Positions 1-8,495 of a stretch of DNA of 64,000 nucleotides are shown in pieces. The translations under genes were made by a program, and so were the position numbers. Below the pieces are notes generated by a model that saw only the letters and a program-made list of their open reading frames with translations, was not told the DNA's origin and made no database searches. This DNA comes from Scandinavium sp002470465. Lineage in GTDB: Bacteria > Pseudomonadota > Gammaproteobacteria > Enterobacterales > Enterobacteriaceae. Position 1 is the stretch's first letter, and each line of letters begins with the position of its first letter. The stretch covers positions 62,001 through 126,000 of the forward strand of contig NZ_JBFLVD010000013.1 of NCBI RefSeq assembly GCF_040750395.1, in the 5' to 3' direction.

Positions 1-221
1 ATGAAGCGTATCGCGAATCCATACTGCCTTCGGACGTAACGGCGCGCGTGGCGGTAGAAGCCGGGATTGCCGACTACTGGTACAAATACGTCGGGCTGAA
101 AGGGGCGATTGTCGGCATGACAACCTTCGGGGAGTCCGCGCCTGCCGAGAAGCTGTTCCCGTTCTTCGGCTTTACGGTAGAGAATATCGTCGCGAAGGCG
201 CACAAGGTGTTGGGGAAATAG
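1..221 (+). CDS. tktB: Transketolase B, C-terminal end (partial)
   Basis: The window opens inside this gene; the last 72 codons plus the TAG stop are present. The reading frame gives the transketolase C-terminal domain, with GIADYWYKYVGLKGAIVGM followed by FGESAPAEKLFPFFGFTVEN. The ending VENIVAKAHKVLGK fits TktB better than TktA (which has VDNVVAKA). Transketolase transfers two-carbon units in the non-oxidative pentose phosphate pathway using thiamine diphosphate. The order tktB-ypfG-nudK is the E. coli order, which supports the paralogue call; talA should lie upstream, outside the window. Confidence 0.93.
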   Translation, partial: EAYRESILPSDVTARVAVEAGIADYWYKYVGLKGAIVGMTTFGESAPAEKLFPFFGFTVENIVAKAHKVLGK

Positions 222-232
222 TCGTTGGTTGT

Positions 233-310
233 TGCCGGATGCGGCTTTGCCTTATCCGGCCTACAAAGCACCAGCCCTTGCAGGCACGATAAGCGAAGCG
301 CATCGGGCAA
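233..310. repeat. BIME: two REP-like units between tktB and ypfG
   Basis: A GC-rich REP unit of the type gccggatgcggc...ttatccggcctac at 233-263 is followed by a second, oppositely oriented unit (gcgataagcgaagcgcat-like) at 283-309. This pairing is the usual enterobacterial BIME found at the 3' end of convergent genes. It probably stabilises the tktB 3' end and may act as a gyrase or IHF site, as for the family in general. Confidence 0.75.
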
Positions 311-1357
311 TCAGCGAGTGATCCACAGCGTCGGCCAGGCATCCGGCCCCTGCCAGCTGTCGCAGGCCGGTTGCCCGGCGTAGCGCACCAGACGAAAACG
401 CTGGCCATCATAGCGCCAGCGCGTTTGCACACCGCAGTCGCCCTGGCCGCGTCCCTTCTCCAGCGTGATCAGCTCCCGGGTTTTGTCGTTGAAGGTGAGA
501 TTGACCAGTTCAATCTCCCTTTCTTCGCTGTCCGGCGGCTGAAACGGCAGACGCAGGCGCACGGCCTGCGCCACAAACGGCTTGTGCCGTGATACCAGCC
601 ATGCGCGATAAATAGTGTTATACGCCCCGGATTCACAGCTCATCATCAGCAGCGCTTTTTCATCGGTAAGCGGTGTAACCCACACTTCGCGCCGAAGCGG
701 GTCGAGCGAGCACTGACTGCTGCTCATGCGCAGACTGCCATAATCCAGGAGATCGTTAAATTCGTCGTGGCTGAACGGCACAGGCGTCGGGTTAACTTTC
801 GCCACGGATTTCAGCGCGGGCGCAGGCGGCACGCTCAGCGGGGGCTCATCACCCTTTCCAATCCACGCCGTTTCGCTTCCGACGCGTTTTTGCCTGTCGT
901 CGATAAACAGCAGCGCCGCTTTCAGCCCCTGCAGGGAAATTTGCTGCGTGCCCTGCACCAGCGTCAGCGCCTGTCCTTCCTGAATATGCTGCAGGAAGAC
1001 GTTGATGGTCTGCGTATCATGAGTACTGAGGTGCCACGGCGTAATCTGCCAGCGATCGCCGGTGAGCTTCAGTGGTGACGCATCCAGCAGCAAGCGGGGA
1101 GCAATGGGCGGGATTTTGGGCAGCACATTTTGCGGGCCACCCAGTTCGATACGCAACGTGGAGTCGTTGTGCGCCCCTGCGCTGCGGGTCAGGGTCATCA
1201 CCAGCCCGTGATGTAAGCCGGTGTTTCGCGTCGTACAGAAGTTCTGGTTATTGCAGGTAACCTGCCAGTCGCTGAATTCCTGTTGCACAGGCGCACTCCA
1301 GGCCTGCGTCAACGGCAACCCGAGAAGCCAGCAAAGGAAAAACAGACGGTAAAGCAC
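311..1357 (-). CDS. ypfG: DUF1176 periplasmic protein YpfG
   Basis: A 348-residue protein, close to the 347 of E. coli YpfG, a DUF1176 protein of unknown function. The N terminus (MLYRLFFLCWLLGLPLTQAWSA) is a typical Sec signal peptide with likely cleavage after about residue 22, so the product should be periplasmic. The body has four or more cysteines that may pair (CNNQNFC near the mature N terminus, CSLD, CES, CGVQ). The start codon is GTG at 1357, preceded by GGGG at a reasonable distance; no ATG lies nearby in frame. It converges on tktB and sits just downstream of nudK. No catalytic motif is visible. Confidence 0.88.
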   Translation of the reverse strand: MLYRLFFLCWLLGLPLTQAWSAPVQQEFSDWQVTCNNQNFCTTRNTGLHHGLVMTLTRSAGAHNDSTLRIELGGPQNVLPKIPPIAPRLLLDASPLKLTGDRWQITPWHLSTHDTQTINVFLQHIQEGQALTLVQGTQQISLQGLKAALLFIDDRQKRVGSETAWIGKGDEPPLSVPPAPALKSVAKVNPTPVPFSHDEFNDLLDYGSLRMSSSQCSLDPLRREVWVTPLTDEKALLMMSCESGAYNTIYRAWLVSRHKPFVAQAVRLRLPFQPPDSEEREIELVNLTFNDKTRELITLEKGRGQGDCGVQTRWRYDGQRFRLVRYAGQPACDSWQGPDAWPTLWITR

Positions 1358-1432
1358 GAGATGACCCCAGAAGAAAAAAGCGCCCCAAACTGGCTCGTAT
1401 CCTCGCTGGCGGCCATCTTTTACTCAATCGGA

Positions 1433-2008
1433 TTAGTCCATTAAACCGGCGTTGTGCAGATATTGCAGAAGGATGACGGCTTTGCCGTCGCGGATTTCGC
1501 CGCTTTTCACCAGCGCCAGCGCCTGGCTAAACGGCAGTTCCAGTACGTCAATATCTTCATCTTCCACGCCGCCACCTGCGTTGGCCCGCTGTGAGTCGTC
1601 ATATTCAGCGATAAAAAAGTGCACCAGCTCCGTCACGCCGCCCGGCGACATATACAGTTCAAACACTTTGCGCACGTCCTTCACCTTATAACCGGTTTCC
1701 TCAACGGCTTCTTTGCGAATGCACGCTTCCGGCTCGTCGTCATCGAGCAGGCCGGCGCAGGTTTCAATCAGCCTGCCATCGGCGTTGCCGTTAACCCACG
1801 TCGCCACGCGGAACTGACGCACCAGCACCACGGTTTTCTTTTGCGGATGATAGAGCAGGATCGTCGCGCCGTTGCCGCGGTCGTAGACTTCGCGCTTATG
1901 GCGCACCACTTCGCCATCCTTGCGCGTTAAGTCATAGGTGATGTTGCGAAGAACGAAGTAATTGTCCGACAGGATTTTGTCTTTGATGATGTCGATGTGA
2001 AACGCCAT
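1433..2008 (-). CDS. nudK: GDP-mannose pyrophosphatase (Nudix hydrolase)
   Basis: 191 residues, the same length as E. coli NudK, which hydrolyses GDP-mannose to GMP and mannose 1-phosphate. The Nudix box is present as GLLDDDEPEACIRKEAVEET, with the family's usual Lys in place of Arg before the first catalytic Glu. The ATG at 2008 has a strong GAGGAG ribosome site. It lies 75 bases upstream of ypfG on the same strand and may be cotranscribed with it. In E. coli aegA and narQ lie between nudK and acrD; here acrD follows directly, in the divergent orientation. Confidence 0.93.
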   Translation of the reverse strand: MAFHIDIIKDKILSDNYFVLRNITYDLTRKDGEVVRHKREVYDRGNGATILLYHPQKKTVVLVRQFRVATWVNGNADGRLIETCAGLLDDDEPEACIRKEAVEETGYKVKDVRKVFELYMSPGGVTELVHFFIAEYDDSQRANAGGGVEDEDIDVLELPFSQALALVKSGEIRDGKAVILLQYLHNAGLMD

Positions 2009-2225
2009 GCTGGCTCCTCAGCGTCAAATAAGCGTCTCAGTCTACGCGCTACGTCACATTTTGTCCTTACGGACGTTTATCTTGACTTATGTATGCTTTG
2101 GGCGAAAAGCGGCATGATAATTTACACTATCTCCTTAATTTCTCCACGTTTCGCCCAGGCCTTGCCGCTACAGTGTGCAAAGCCTGTCATAACAAAAAAA
2201 TACGCGTAATGAGGTCCTGATTCTG

Positions 2226-5200
2226 ATGGCGAATTTCTTTATCGATCGCCCCATTTTTGCCTGGGTGCTGGCCATTCTGTTGTGCCTGACCGGCACGCTG
2301 GCAATTTTGTCGCTTCCCGTTGAGCAATATCCTGATTTAGCGCCGCCAAACGTGCGCATCATCGCTAACTATCCAGGGGCTTCCGCACAAACGCTGGAAA
2401 ATACGGTCACCCAGGTTATCGAGCAGAACATGACCGGGCTCGACAACATGATGTACATGTCCTCCCAGAGTAGTTCTGCCGGGCAGGCGACTGTCACCAT
2501 CACCTTTACCGCCGGAACCGATCCGAACGAAGCGATGCAGCAGGTGCAAAACCAGCTACAGTCTGCGCTGAAAAAACTGCCGCAGGCCGTGCAGGATCAG
2601 GGCGTGACGGTACGTAAAACCGGCGATACCAACATCCTGACCATCGCGTTCGTGTCCACGGACGGCAGTATGGATAAGCAGGACATCGCTGACTACGTCG
2701 CCAGTAACGTCCAGGAGCCGCTGAGCCGCGTCAACGGCGTGGGCAACATCACCGCCTACGGTTCGCAGTATTCAATGCGCATCTGGCTGGACCCGGCGAA
2801 GCTCAACAGCTATCAATTGACCACCAAAGACGTGACCGATGCAGTCAACTCACAGAACGCCCAGGTCGCCGTCGGCCAGCTGGGCGGTACGCCGCAGGTG
2901 AACAAACAGGCGCTGAACGCCACGGTAAATGCGCAATCCCTGCTGCAGACGCCGCAGCAGTTCCGCGATATCACGTTGCGCGTTAATCAGGACGGTTCCG
3001 TTGTCACACTCGGCGACGTTGCCACCGTTGAACTCGGCGCGGAAAACTACGATTACCTCAGCCGCTATAACCGCAATCCGGCTTCCGGGCTTGGGGTTCA
3101 GCTCGCCTCCGGCGCTAACGAAATGCAGACCGCAGAGGCGACGCTGGCGCGTCTCGACGAACTCTCGCACTATTTCCCGCACGGGCTGGAATACAAAATA
3201 GCGTATGAGACCACGTCGTTCGTTAAGGCATCGATTCACGACGTGGTGAAAACGCTGCTGGAGGCCATCGCGCTGGTGTTCCTCGTGATGTACCTGTTCC
3301 TGCAAAACTTCCGCGCCACGCTTATCCCGACCATCGCCGTGCCGGTGGTGCTGATGGGCACTTTCGCCATCCTCTTCTCCTTTGGCTATTCGATAAACAC
3401 CCTGACGATGTTCGCGATGGTATTAGCCATCGGCCTGCTGGTGGATGACGCCATCGTGGTGGTGGAGAACGTCGAACGCATCATGAGTGAAGAAGGGCTC
3501 TCGCCGCGTGAAGCGACGCGAAAATCGATGGGTCAGATTCAGGGTGCGCTGGTCGGCATCGCGATGGTGCTGTCAGCGGTATTTATCCCGATGGCCTTTT
3601 TCGGCGGCACCACCGGCGCGATTTACCGCCAGTTCTCGGTGACTATCGTGTCGGCGATGGTGCTGTCGGTGCTGGTGGCGCTGATCCTGACGCCCGCGCT
3701 GTGCGCCACGCTGCTTAAGCCTCTGCACAAGGGTGAACAGCACGGGCAAAAAGGCTTCTTCGGCTGGTTTAACCGCATGTTCAACCGCAACGCCGAGCGC
3801 TACGAAACCCGCGTCGGCAAAATCCTCCACCGCAGCATGCGCTGGATGCTGATTTACGTCCTGCTGCTGGGCGGGATGGTGTTCCTGTTCCTCAGGCTGC
3901 CGACCTCTTTCCTGCCGCAGGAAGACCGCGGCATGTTCCTGACCTCTATTCAGCTGCCGAGCGGCTCCACGCAGCAGCAGACGCTGAAGGTTGTGGAGAA
4001 GGTCGAGGACTACTTCTTTAAAAACGAGAAGGCTAACGTTGCCTCTATCTTTGCCACCATCGGCTCCGGCCCCGGAGGCAACGGCCAGAACGTGGCGCGT
4101 ATGTTTATTCGCCTGAAGGACTGGGACGACCGCGACGCCAAAACGGGCTCCTCGTTTGCCATTATTGAACGAGCCACTAAAGCCTTTAATAAGATCAACG
4201 AAGCGCGCGTGTTCGCCAACAACCCGCCCGCGATTAGCGGCCTCGGCAGTTCAGCAGGCTTCGACATGGAGTTGCAGGATCACGCCGGGCTGGGCCACAC
4301 GGCCCTGATGGCCGCCCGTGATAAGCTGCTCGATCTGGCAGCCAGCGATCCTGAGCTGACCCGCGTACGCCACAACGGCCTCGACGACAGCCCGCAGCTG
4401 CAGATTGATATCGACCAGCGCAAAGCGCAGGCGCTCGGCATCTCTATCGATGACATCAATGACACCATGCAGACCGCATGGGGCTCAGACTACGTCAACG
4501 ACTTTATGGACCGGGGCCGTACCAAGAAGGTTTACGTGCAGTCCGCCGCGCCATACCGCATGCTGCCGGACGACATCAACTTCTGGTACGTGCGTAATAA
4601 CAAAGGCGAAATGGTTCCTTTCTCTGCTTTTGCCACCTCACGCTGGGAAACCGGTTCGCCGCGTCTGGAACGCTACAACGGCTATTCCGCGCTGGAGATT
4701 ATCGGTGAAGCCGCACCGGGCGTCAGTACCGGGACCGCAATGCAGGTGATGGAACAGCTGGTCAGTCAGCTGCCGACAGGCTTTGGTCTGGAGTGGACGG
4801 CAATGTCATACCAGGAACGCCTCTCCGGCGCGCAGGCCCCTGCCCTGTACGCCATTTCGCTGCTGGTAGTATTCCTTTGCCTGGCAGCGCTGTATGAGAG
4901 CTGGTCGGTGCCGTTCTCGGTCATGCTGGTGGTGCCGCTTGGGGTAATCGGCGCACTGCTCGCCACCTGGATGCGCGGGCTGGAAAACGACGTCTACTTC
5001 CAGGTCGGTCTGCTGACGGTTATCGGGCTGTCGGCGAAGAACGCCATTCTGATTGTTGAATTCGCGAACGAAATGAATGAGAAGGGTGAGGATCTGCTGA
5101 AGGCCACGCTGCACGCCTGCCGCCAGCGTCTGCGCCCAATCCTGATGACCTCGCTGGCCTTTATCTTCGGCGTGCTGCCGATGGCGACCAGCACCGGCGC

Positions 5201-5339
5201 GGGCTCCGGCAGCCAGCATGCTGTCGGCACCGGGGTAATGGGCGGGATGATTTCTGCGACCGTACTGGCCATTTTCTTCGTACCGCTGTTCTTCGTGCTG
5301 GTGCGTCGTCGCTTCCCGCTGAAGCCGAAGCCGGAATAA
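2226..5339 (+). CDS. acrD: RND multidrug/aminoglycoside efflux pump AcrD
   Basis: 1037 residues, exactly the usual AcrD length. It is an inner-membrane proton-driven RND transporter that works with AcrA and TolC to export aminoglycosides and amphiphilic acidic compounds. The N terminus MANFFIDRPIFAWV is the HAE1-family signature. Proton-relay aspartates are at about 407-408 (GLLVDDAIVVVENVERI), and the partner lysine is at about 938 (GLSAKNAILIVEF). Twelve membrane segments in two repeats flank large periplasmic loops. No adaptor gene is adjacent, as in E. coli, so acrA must be elsewhere. In E. coli acrD is controlled by BaeR and CpxR; I could not place a convincing box in 2009-2225. Confidence 0.97.
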   Translation: MANFFIDRPIFAWVLAILLCLTGTLAILSLPVEQYPDLAPPNVRIIANYPGASAQTLENTVTQVIEQNMTGLDNMMYMSSQSSSAGQATVTITFTAGTDPNEAMQQVQNQLQSALKKLPQAVQDQGVTVRKTGDTNILTIAFVSTDGSMDKQDIADYVASNVQEPLSRVNGVGNITAYGSQYSMRIWLDPAKLNSYQLTTKDVTDAVNSQNAQVAVGQLGGTPQVNKQALNATVNAQSLLQTPQQFRDITLRVNQDGSVVTLGDVATVELGAENYDYLSRYNRNPASGLGVQLASGANEMQTAEATLARLDELSHYFPHGLEYKIAYETTSFVKASIHDVVKTLLEAIALVFLVMYLFLQNFRATLIPTIAVPVVLMGTFAILFSFGYSINTLTMFAMVLAIGLLVDDAIVVVENVERIMSEEGLSPREATRKSMGQIQGALVGIAMVLSAVFIPMAFFGGTTGAIYRQFSVTIVSAMVLSVLVALILTPALCATLLKPLHKGEQHGQKGFFGWFNRMFNRNAERYETRVGKILHRSMRWMLIYVLLLGGMVFLFLRLPTSFLPQEDRGMFLTSIQLPSGSTQQQTLKVVEKVEDYFFKNEKANVASIFATIGSGPGGNGQNVARMFIRLKDWDDRDAKTGSSFAIIERATKAFNKINEARVFANNPPAISGLGSSAGFDMELQDHAGLGHTALMAARDKLLDLAASDPELTRVRHNGLDDSPQLQIDIDQRKAQALGISIDDINDTMQTAWGSDYVNDFMDRGRTKKVYVQSAAPYRMLPDDINFWYVRNNKGEMVPFSAFATSRWETGSPRLERYNGYSALEIIGEAAPGVSTGTAMQVMEQLVSQLPTGFGLEWTAMSYQERLSGAQAPALYAISLLVVFLCLAALYESWSVPFSVMLVVPLGVIGALLATWMRGLENDVYFQVGLLTVIGLSAKNAILIVEFANEMNEKGEDLLKATLHACRQRLRPILMTSLAFIFGVLPMATSTGAGSGSQHAVGTGVMGGMISATVLAIFFVPLFFVLVRRRFPLKPKPE

Positions 5340-5351
5340 AAAGCAGGCATT

Positions 5352-5382
5352 AAAAAAGGCGACTTTGCTGGTCGCCTTTTTT
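5352..5382 (+). terminator. Rho-independent terminator after acrD
   Basis: A hairpin with arms aaggcgac and gtcgcctt and a short loop is followed by a T run, 12 bases past the acrD stop. The A run on the other side lets it work in both directions, also ending ypfM transcripts. Confidence 0.85.
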
Positions 5383-5437
5383 GTCGCTCCTGCCGGTACA
5401 CCTCGAAAACAGTTAGCACATTTGCTCTTATTTGGAA

Positions 5438-5497
5438 TTATTTACGAAGCATCCCTTCGATAAAGTCTTTCCAGTTTCCCAGTTCATGTTCGATCAT
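5438..5497 (-). CDS. ypfM: Small protein YpfM (19 residues)
   Basis: The complement reads ATG to TAA as MIEHELGNWKDFIEGMLRK. As far as I recall, this is identical to the E. coli YpfM small protein, which was found by small-protein screens and is expressed but of unknown function. An AGAGAGG ribosome site sits five bases upstream of the ATG. The position between acrD and yffB matches E. coli. Conservation at the residue level in a different genus argues that the peptide, not just the RNA, is selected. Membrane association is unlikely because the sequence is amphipathic and charged. Confidence 0.9.
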   Translation of the reverse strand: MIEHELGNWKDFIEGMLRK

Positions 5498-5851
5498 AAC
5501 AGCCTCTCTTATTATTATGGGTAGTGTACGAAAATAGCCTGGTGGTGTGAAGACGGTTTGCTCCATCGCTGCGATAACTGCCTCTCAGCCCTTACAGACC
5601 GGGCATGTGCTAACTATGAGCGAGTTTATGTTAATTTAATGTGACGCACAGCAATATTCAGAAACAGTACAACTTCCGCATGATTTCACCTCGTTATGCA
5701 CTATTACCGAAAATTCATTCATCTTATTTTCGCGCTATTTTCAGACGACCGTGGTAGGGTCTGAGGCCTATTTCGCGTATGATTCAGGCAGGCTTTTCGC
5801 TTATTCTAAAAATCTGAGCTATTCACCTGCTTTACTGCAAAAGGATTAACC
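5498..5851. other. Intergenic region between ypfM and yffB
   Basis: 354 bases without a coding signal in either direction. The left part must hold the leftward ypfM promoter and ribosome site; the right end holds the yffB leader with an AAAGGA ribosome site just before the ATG. The segment is AT-rich around 5630-5720. I see no REP unit, terminator or palindrome worth calling. Confidence 0.5.
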
Positions 5852-6205
5852 ATGATTACGATGTATGGGATTAAAAACTGCGACACCATTAAAAAAGCCC
5901 GCCGCTGGCTGGATAACCATCATGTGGAGTATCGCTTTCATGACTACCGGGCAGACGGTCTCGATCGTGCATTGTTAGACACTTTTATCGCTGAGCTGGG
6001 CTGGGAAGCGCTGCTCAATACGCGCGGCACCACCTGGCGCAAGCTGGATGAATCGCTTCGTTCCACCATTACCAACGCCGATGCCGCCGCCGCGCTGATG
6101 ATCGAAATGCCGGCAATCATCAAACGCCCATTGCTCTGCGCGCCCGGTCAGCCTATGCTGCTGGGCTTTAGTGATTCCAGTTACCAGACGTTTAACGAGG
6201 TGTAG
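5852..6205 (+). CDS. yffB: ArsC/Spx-family thioredoxin-fold protein YffB
   Basis: 117 residues with the ArsC/Spx fold start MITMYGIKNCDTIKKARRWL. A single active-site-like cysteine at position 10 sits in NCDTIKKA, as in E. coli YffB. YffB-type proteins are thought to act as glutathione-dependent thiol reductases rather than true arsenate reductases; the in vivo substrate is unknown. The stop codon is three bases before the dapE start, so the two are cotranscribed, as in E. coli. Assignment rests on sequence and synteny. Confidence 0.92.
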   Translation: MITMYGIKNCDTIKKARRWLDNHHVEYRFHDYRADGLDRALLDTFIAELGWEALLNTRGTTWRKLDESLRSTITNADAAAALMIEMPAIIKRPLLCAPGQPMLLGFSDSSYQTFNEV

Positions 6206-6208
6206 TGT

Positions 6209-7336
6209 ATGTCATGCCCGGTCATTGAGCTGGCTCAGCAGCTTATTCGCCGCCCTTCCCTTAGCCCCGACGACGCGGGCTGCCAGGCGCTGATGGTTGA
6301 GCGCCTGCGCGCAATTGGTTTTACCGTGGAAGCCATGGACTTTGGCGATACCCAAAACTTCTGGGCCTGGCGCGGCAAAGGGGAAACGCTCGCCTTTGCC
6401 GGACATACCGACGTGGTGCCAACCGGCGATGCCGATCGCTGGATCAATCCACCGTTTGAACCCACCATTCGCGACGGCATGCTGTTCGGGCGCGGTGCCG
6501 CAGACATGAAAGGTTCTCTGGCAGCGATGGTGGTTGCGGCAGAACGCTTCGTCGCACAGCATCCGAACCACAAAGGTCGTCTGGCATTTCTTATTACCTC
6601 CGATGAAGAAGCCAGCGCCACCCACGGCACCGTGAAAGTCGTGGAAGCACTGATGGCGCGCAACGAGCGTCTGGATTACTGCCTGGTAGGTGAACCATCA
6701 AGCACTGAAGTGGTGGGCGACGTGGTGAAAAACGGTCGTCGCGGCTCCATGACTTGCAATCTGACCATTCACGGCGTGCAAGGCCACGTGGCTTATCCGC
6801 ATCTGGCCGATAACCCAGTGCACCGCGCAGCCCCGATGCTCACCGAGCTGGTGGCGACGGAGTGGGATAAAGGCAACGAATTCTTCCCGCAGACCAGCAT
6901 GCAGATTGCCAACATCAAAGCAGGCACCGGCAGCAACAACGTCATTCCGGGCGAGCTGTTCGTACAGTTCAATTTCCGCTTCAGCACCGAACTGACCGAC
7001 GAAATGATTAAACAGAAGGTGCTCGCCCTGCTGGATAAACACGAGCTGCGCTACAGCGTTGACTGGTGGGTGTCCGGCCAGCCGTTCCTGACGTCCCGCG
7101 GTAAGCTGGTGGATGCGGTGGTGAATGCCATTGAGCACTATAATGAAATTAAACCGCAGCTGCTGACCACGGGCGGCACCTCCGACGGGCGCTTTATCGC
7201 ACAGATGGGGGCGCAGGTGGTAGAGCTTGGGCCGGTGAACGCCACCATTCATAAAATCAACGAATGCGTGAACGCCGCCGACCTGCAGCTTCTGGCCCGG
7301 ATGTATCAGCGGATTATGGAACAACTGGTCGCGTAG
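6209..7336 (+). CDS. dapE: Succinyl-diaminopimelate desuccinylase
   Basis: 375 residues, identical in length to E. coli DapE. The M20 zinc peptidase releases succinate from N-succinyl-LL-diaminopimelate in the succinylase branch of lysine and peptidoglycan precursor synthesis. Visible motifs include the metal-binding GHTDVVPTGD near residue 66, GRGAADMKGSLAAMV near 95, the catalytic glutamates in TSDEEASATHG near 130, and GGTSDGRF near the C terminus with a late metal-binding His in ATIHKINE. A GAGG ribosome site overlaps the end of yffB. dapA of the same pathway is also in this window, at 33793-34671. Confidence 0.97.
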   Translation: MSCPVIELAQQLIRRPSLSPDDAGCQALMVERLRAIGFTVEAMDFGDTQNFWAWRGKGETLAFAGHTDVVPTGDADRWINPPFEPTIRDGMLFGRGAADMKGSLAAMVVAAERFVAQHPNHKGRLAFLITSDEEASATHGTVKVVEALMARNERLDYCLVGEPSSTEVVGDVVKNGRRGSMTCNLTIHGVQGHVAYPHLADNPVHRAAPMLTELVATEWDKGNEFFPQTSMQIANIKAGTGSNNVIPGELFVQFNFRFSTELTDEMIKQKVLALLDKHELRYSVDWWVSGQPFLTSRGKLVDAVVNAIEHYNEIKPQLLTTGGTSDGRFIAQMGAQVVELGPVNATIHKINECVNAADLQLLARMYQRIMEQLVA

Positions 7337-7363
7337 GCGGCATGACTTTGAGAGGTAACAGGC

Positions 7364-7555
7364 ATGGACTGGCTGGCAAAATATTGGTGGATTCTGGTGC
7401 TGGTGTTTCTGGCAGGCGTGATGATTAACGTGATCAAAGATCTCAAGCGCGTCGATCCGAAGAAGTTTATGGCAAACAAGCCTGAGCTTCCCCCACATCG
7501 TGACTTCAACGACAAATGGGACGATGACGACGACTGGCCGAAGAAGAAGCCTTAA
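7364..7555 (+). CDS. ypfN: Small membrane protein YpfN (UPF0370)
   Basis: 63 residues; E. coli YpfN has 66. One N-terminal membrane segment (WWILVLVFLAGVMINVI) is followed by a charged cytoplasmic tail with PPHRDFNDKWDDDDDWPKKK. The ribosome site GAGAGG lies eight bases upstream. Function is unknown. It closes the yffB-dapE-ypfN operon and is the last backbone gene before the accessory island; in E. coli its next neighbour is ypfH. Confidence 0.93.
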   Translation: MDWLAKYWWILVLVFLAGVMINVIKDLKRVDPKKFMANKPELPPHRDFNDKWDDDDDWPKKKP

Positions 7556-7568
7556 TGGTTTAAAAGAA

Positions 7569-7590
7569 AAGCGCCTGCGGGCGCTTTTTT
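7569..7590 (+). terminator. Terminator after ypfN
   Basis: Arms aagcgcc and ggcgctt with a tetraloop, followed by a T run, 13 bases past the ypfN stop. It marks the left edge of the accessory island. Confidence 0.85.
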
Positions 7591-7599
7591 GTTTAGCGG

Positions 7600-8394
7600 T
7601 TAAACAGAAGATAAGGCCTGATTTTCAGCGCCTGAATGACGCAGATAGCGAGTCGGTGTTGTCCCCGTATAATGACGGAAAAAAACGATAAAGGCACTGT
7701 CGCTGACAAAATCAAGGTGCTGTGCAACCTGACTTAACGGCCAACCGCCACATAGCATTTCCATTGCTTTCATGAGCCTCCACTGCTGCCTCCAGCTCTG
7801 ATAACTCATTCCCGTATCCCTGATAAAAATACGGCTTATTGTGCGTTCACATGCGCCGACCTTTTGGGCTAACTGTCCCAGGCGTGGGGGTAATTCCCCC
7901 CTGCGTACTCTGTCCAGCCATGCGCTCAGACGACTATCTGAAGGAAATCTCACCGTCCAGTTTTCACTTTGTGCGTTTTTAATTTCTTCACAAAAAACGG
8001 TGATGAGACTGCGTTGTTGTTCTTCAGCCATTCCCCACTGCCAGAATGCCATCCGCTCTATCACTTCAAAGAACAGGGGGTTAACTTCAACTATCTGCAG
8101 GGGCAAATCAGATAACGGTAAAGTGCATGAAAAGTACAATGAACGATAGGCCATCGCACCATTCATAATGGCCCGATGAAGCGTGCCGGACGGGATCCAG
8201 GCAGCACGCCGGGGCGGAAGCAGGCACAGGGTATTATCCAGCTCAATCGTGATACTTCCGGCTGCCGAAAAAAGGAGCTGATGGCGCTGGTGACTGTGCA
8301 TCCCGGAATCGTGTACCCCCATATCGGATGCAATCCCGATAACTAACTCATCAAACCTATCCGGATTGAAAGAATCTTCCGGGTTGATCTTCAT
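7600..8394 (-). CDS. AraC-family regulator, NimR-like
   Basis: 264 residues with an N-terminal cupin-like domain (HQRHQLLFSAAGSITIEL, WIPSGTLHRAIM) and a C-terminal AraC/XylS double helix-turn-helix (LAQKVGACERTISRIFIRDTG; SQVAQHLDFVSDSAFIVFFR). The organisation and residues resemble NimR (YeaM) of E. coli, which controls a divergent MFS exporter gene. Here too an MFS exporter gene is divergent, about 100 bases away, so this is very likely its regulator. Ribosome site is weak (GGA). The inducer is unknown. The pair is absent from this locus in E. coli and was probably acquired with the island. Confidence 0.82.
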   Translation of the reverse strand: MKINPEDSFNPDRFDELVIGIASDMGVHDSGMHSHQRHQLLFSAAGSITIELDNTLCLLPPRRAAWIPSGTLHRAIMNGAMAYRSLYFSCTLPLSDLPLQIVEVNPLFFEVIERMAFWQWGMAEEQQRSLITVFCEEIKNAQSENWTVRFPSDSRLSAWLDRVRRGELPPRLGQLAQKVGACERTISRIFIRDTGMSYQSWRQQWRLMKAMEMLCGGWPLSQVAQHLDFVSDSAFIVFFRHYTGTTPTRYLRHSGAENQALSSV

Positions 8395-8495
8395 CTTATG
8401 TCCGATTTTTAATATATAGAGTCCTCATCATGGTAATTCGACAAGGTGACTTCCGCAATAATAGCCGCATATCCTGTTTCTCTAAGGAAGTTGCC

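Noticed and set aside
6698..7498. 266-codon leftward open frame opposite dapE and ypfN
   Set aside because: Antisense shadow of conserved genes in high-GC DNA; no ribosome site and no recognisable protein pattern.
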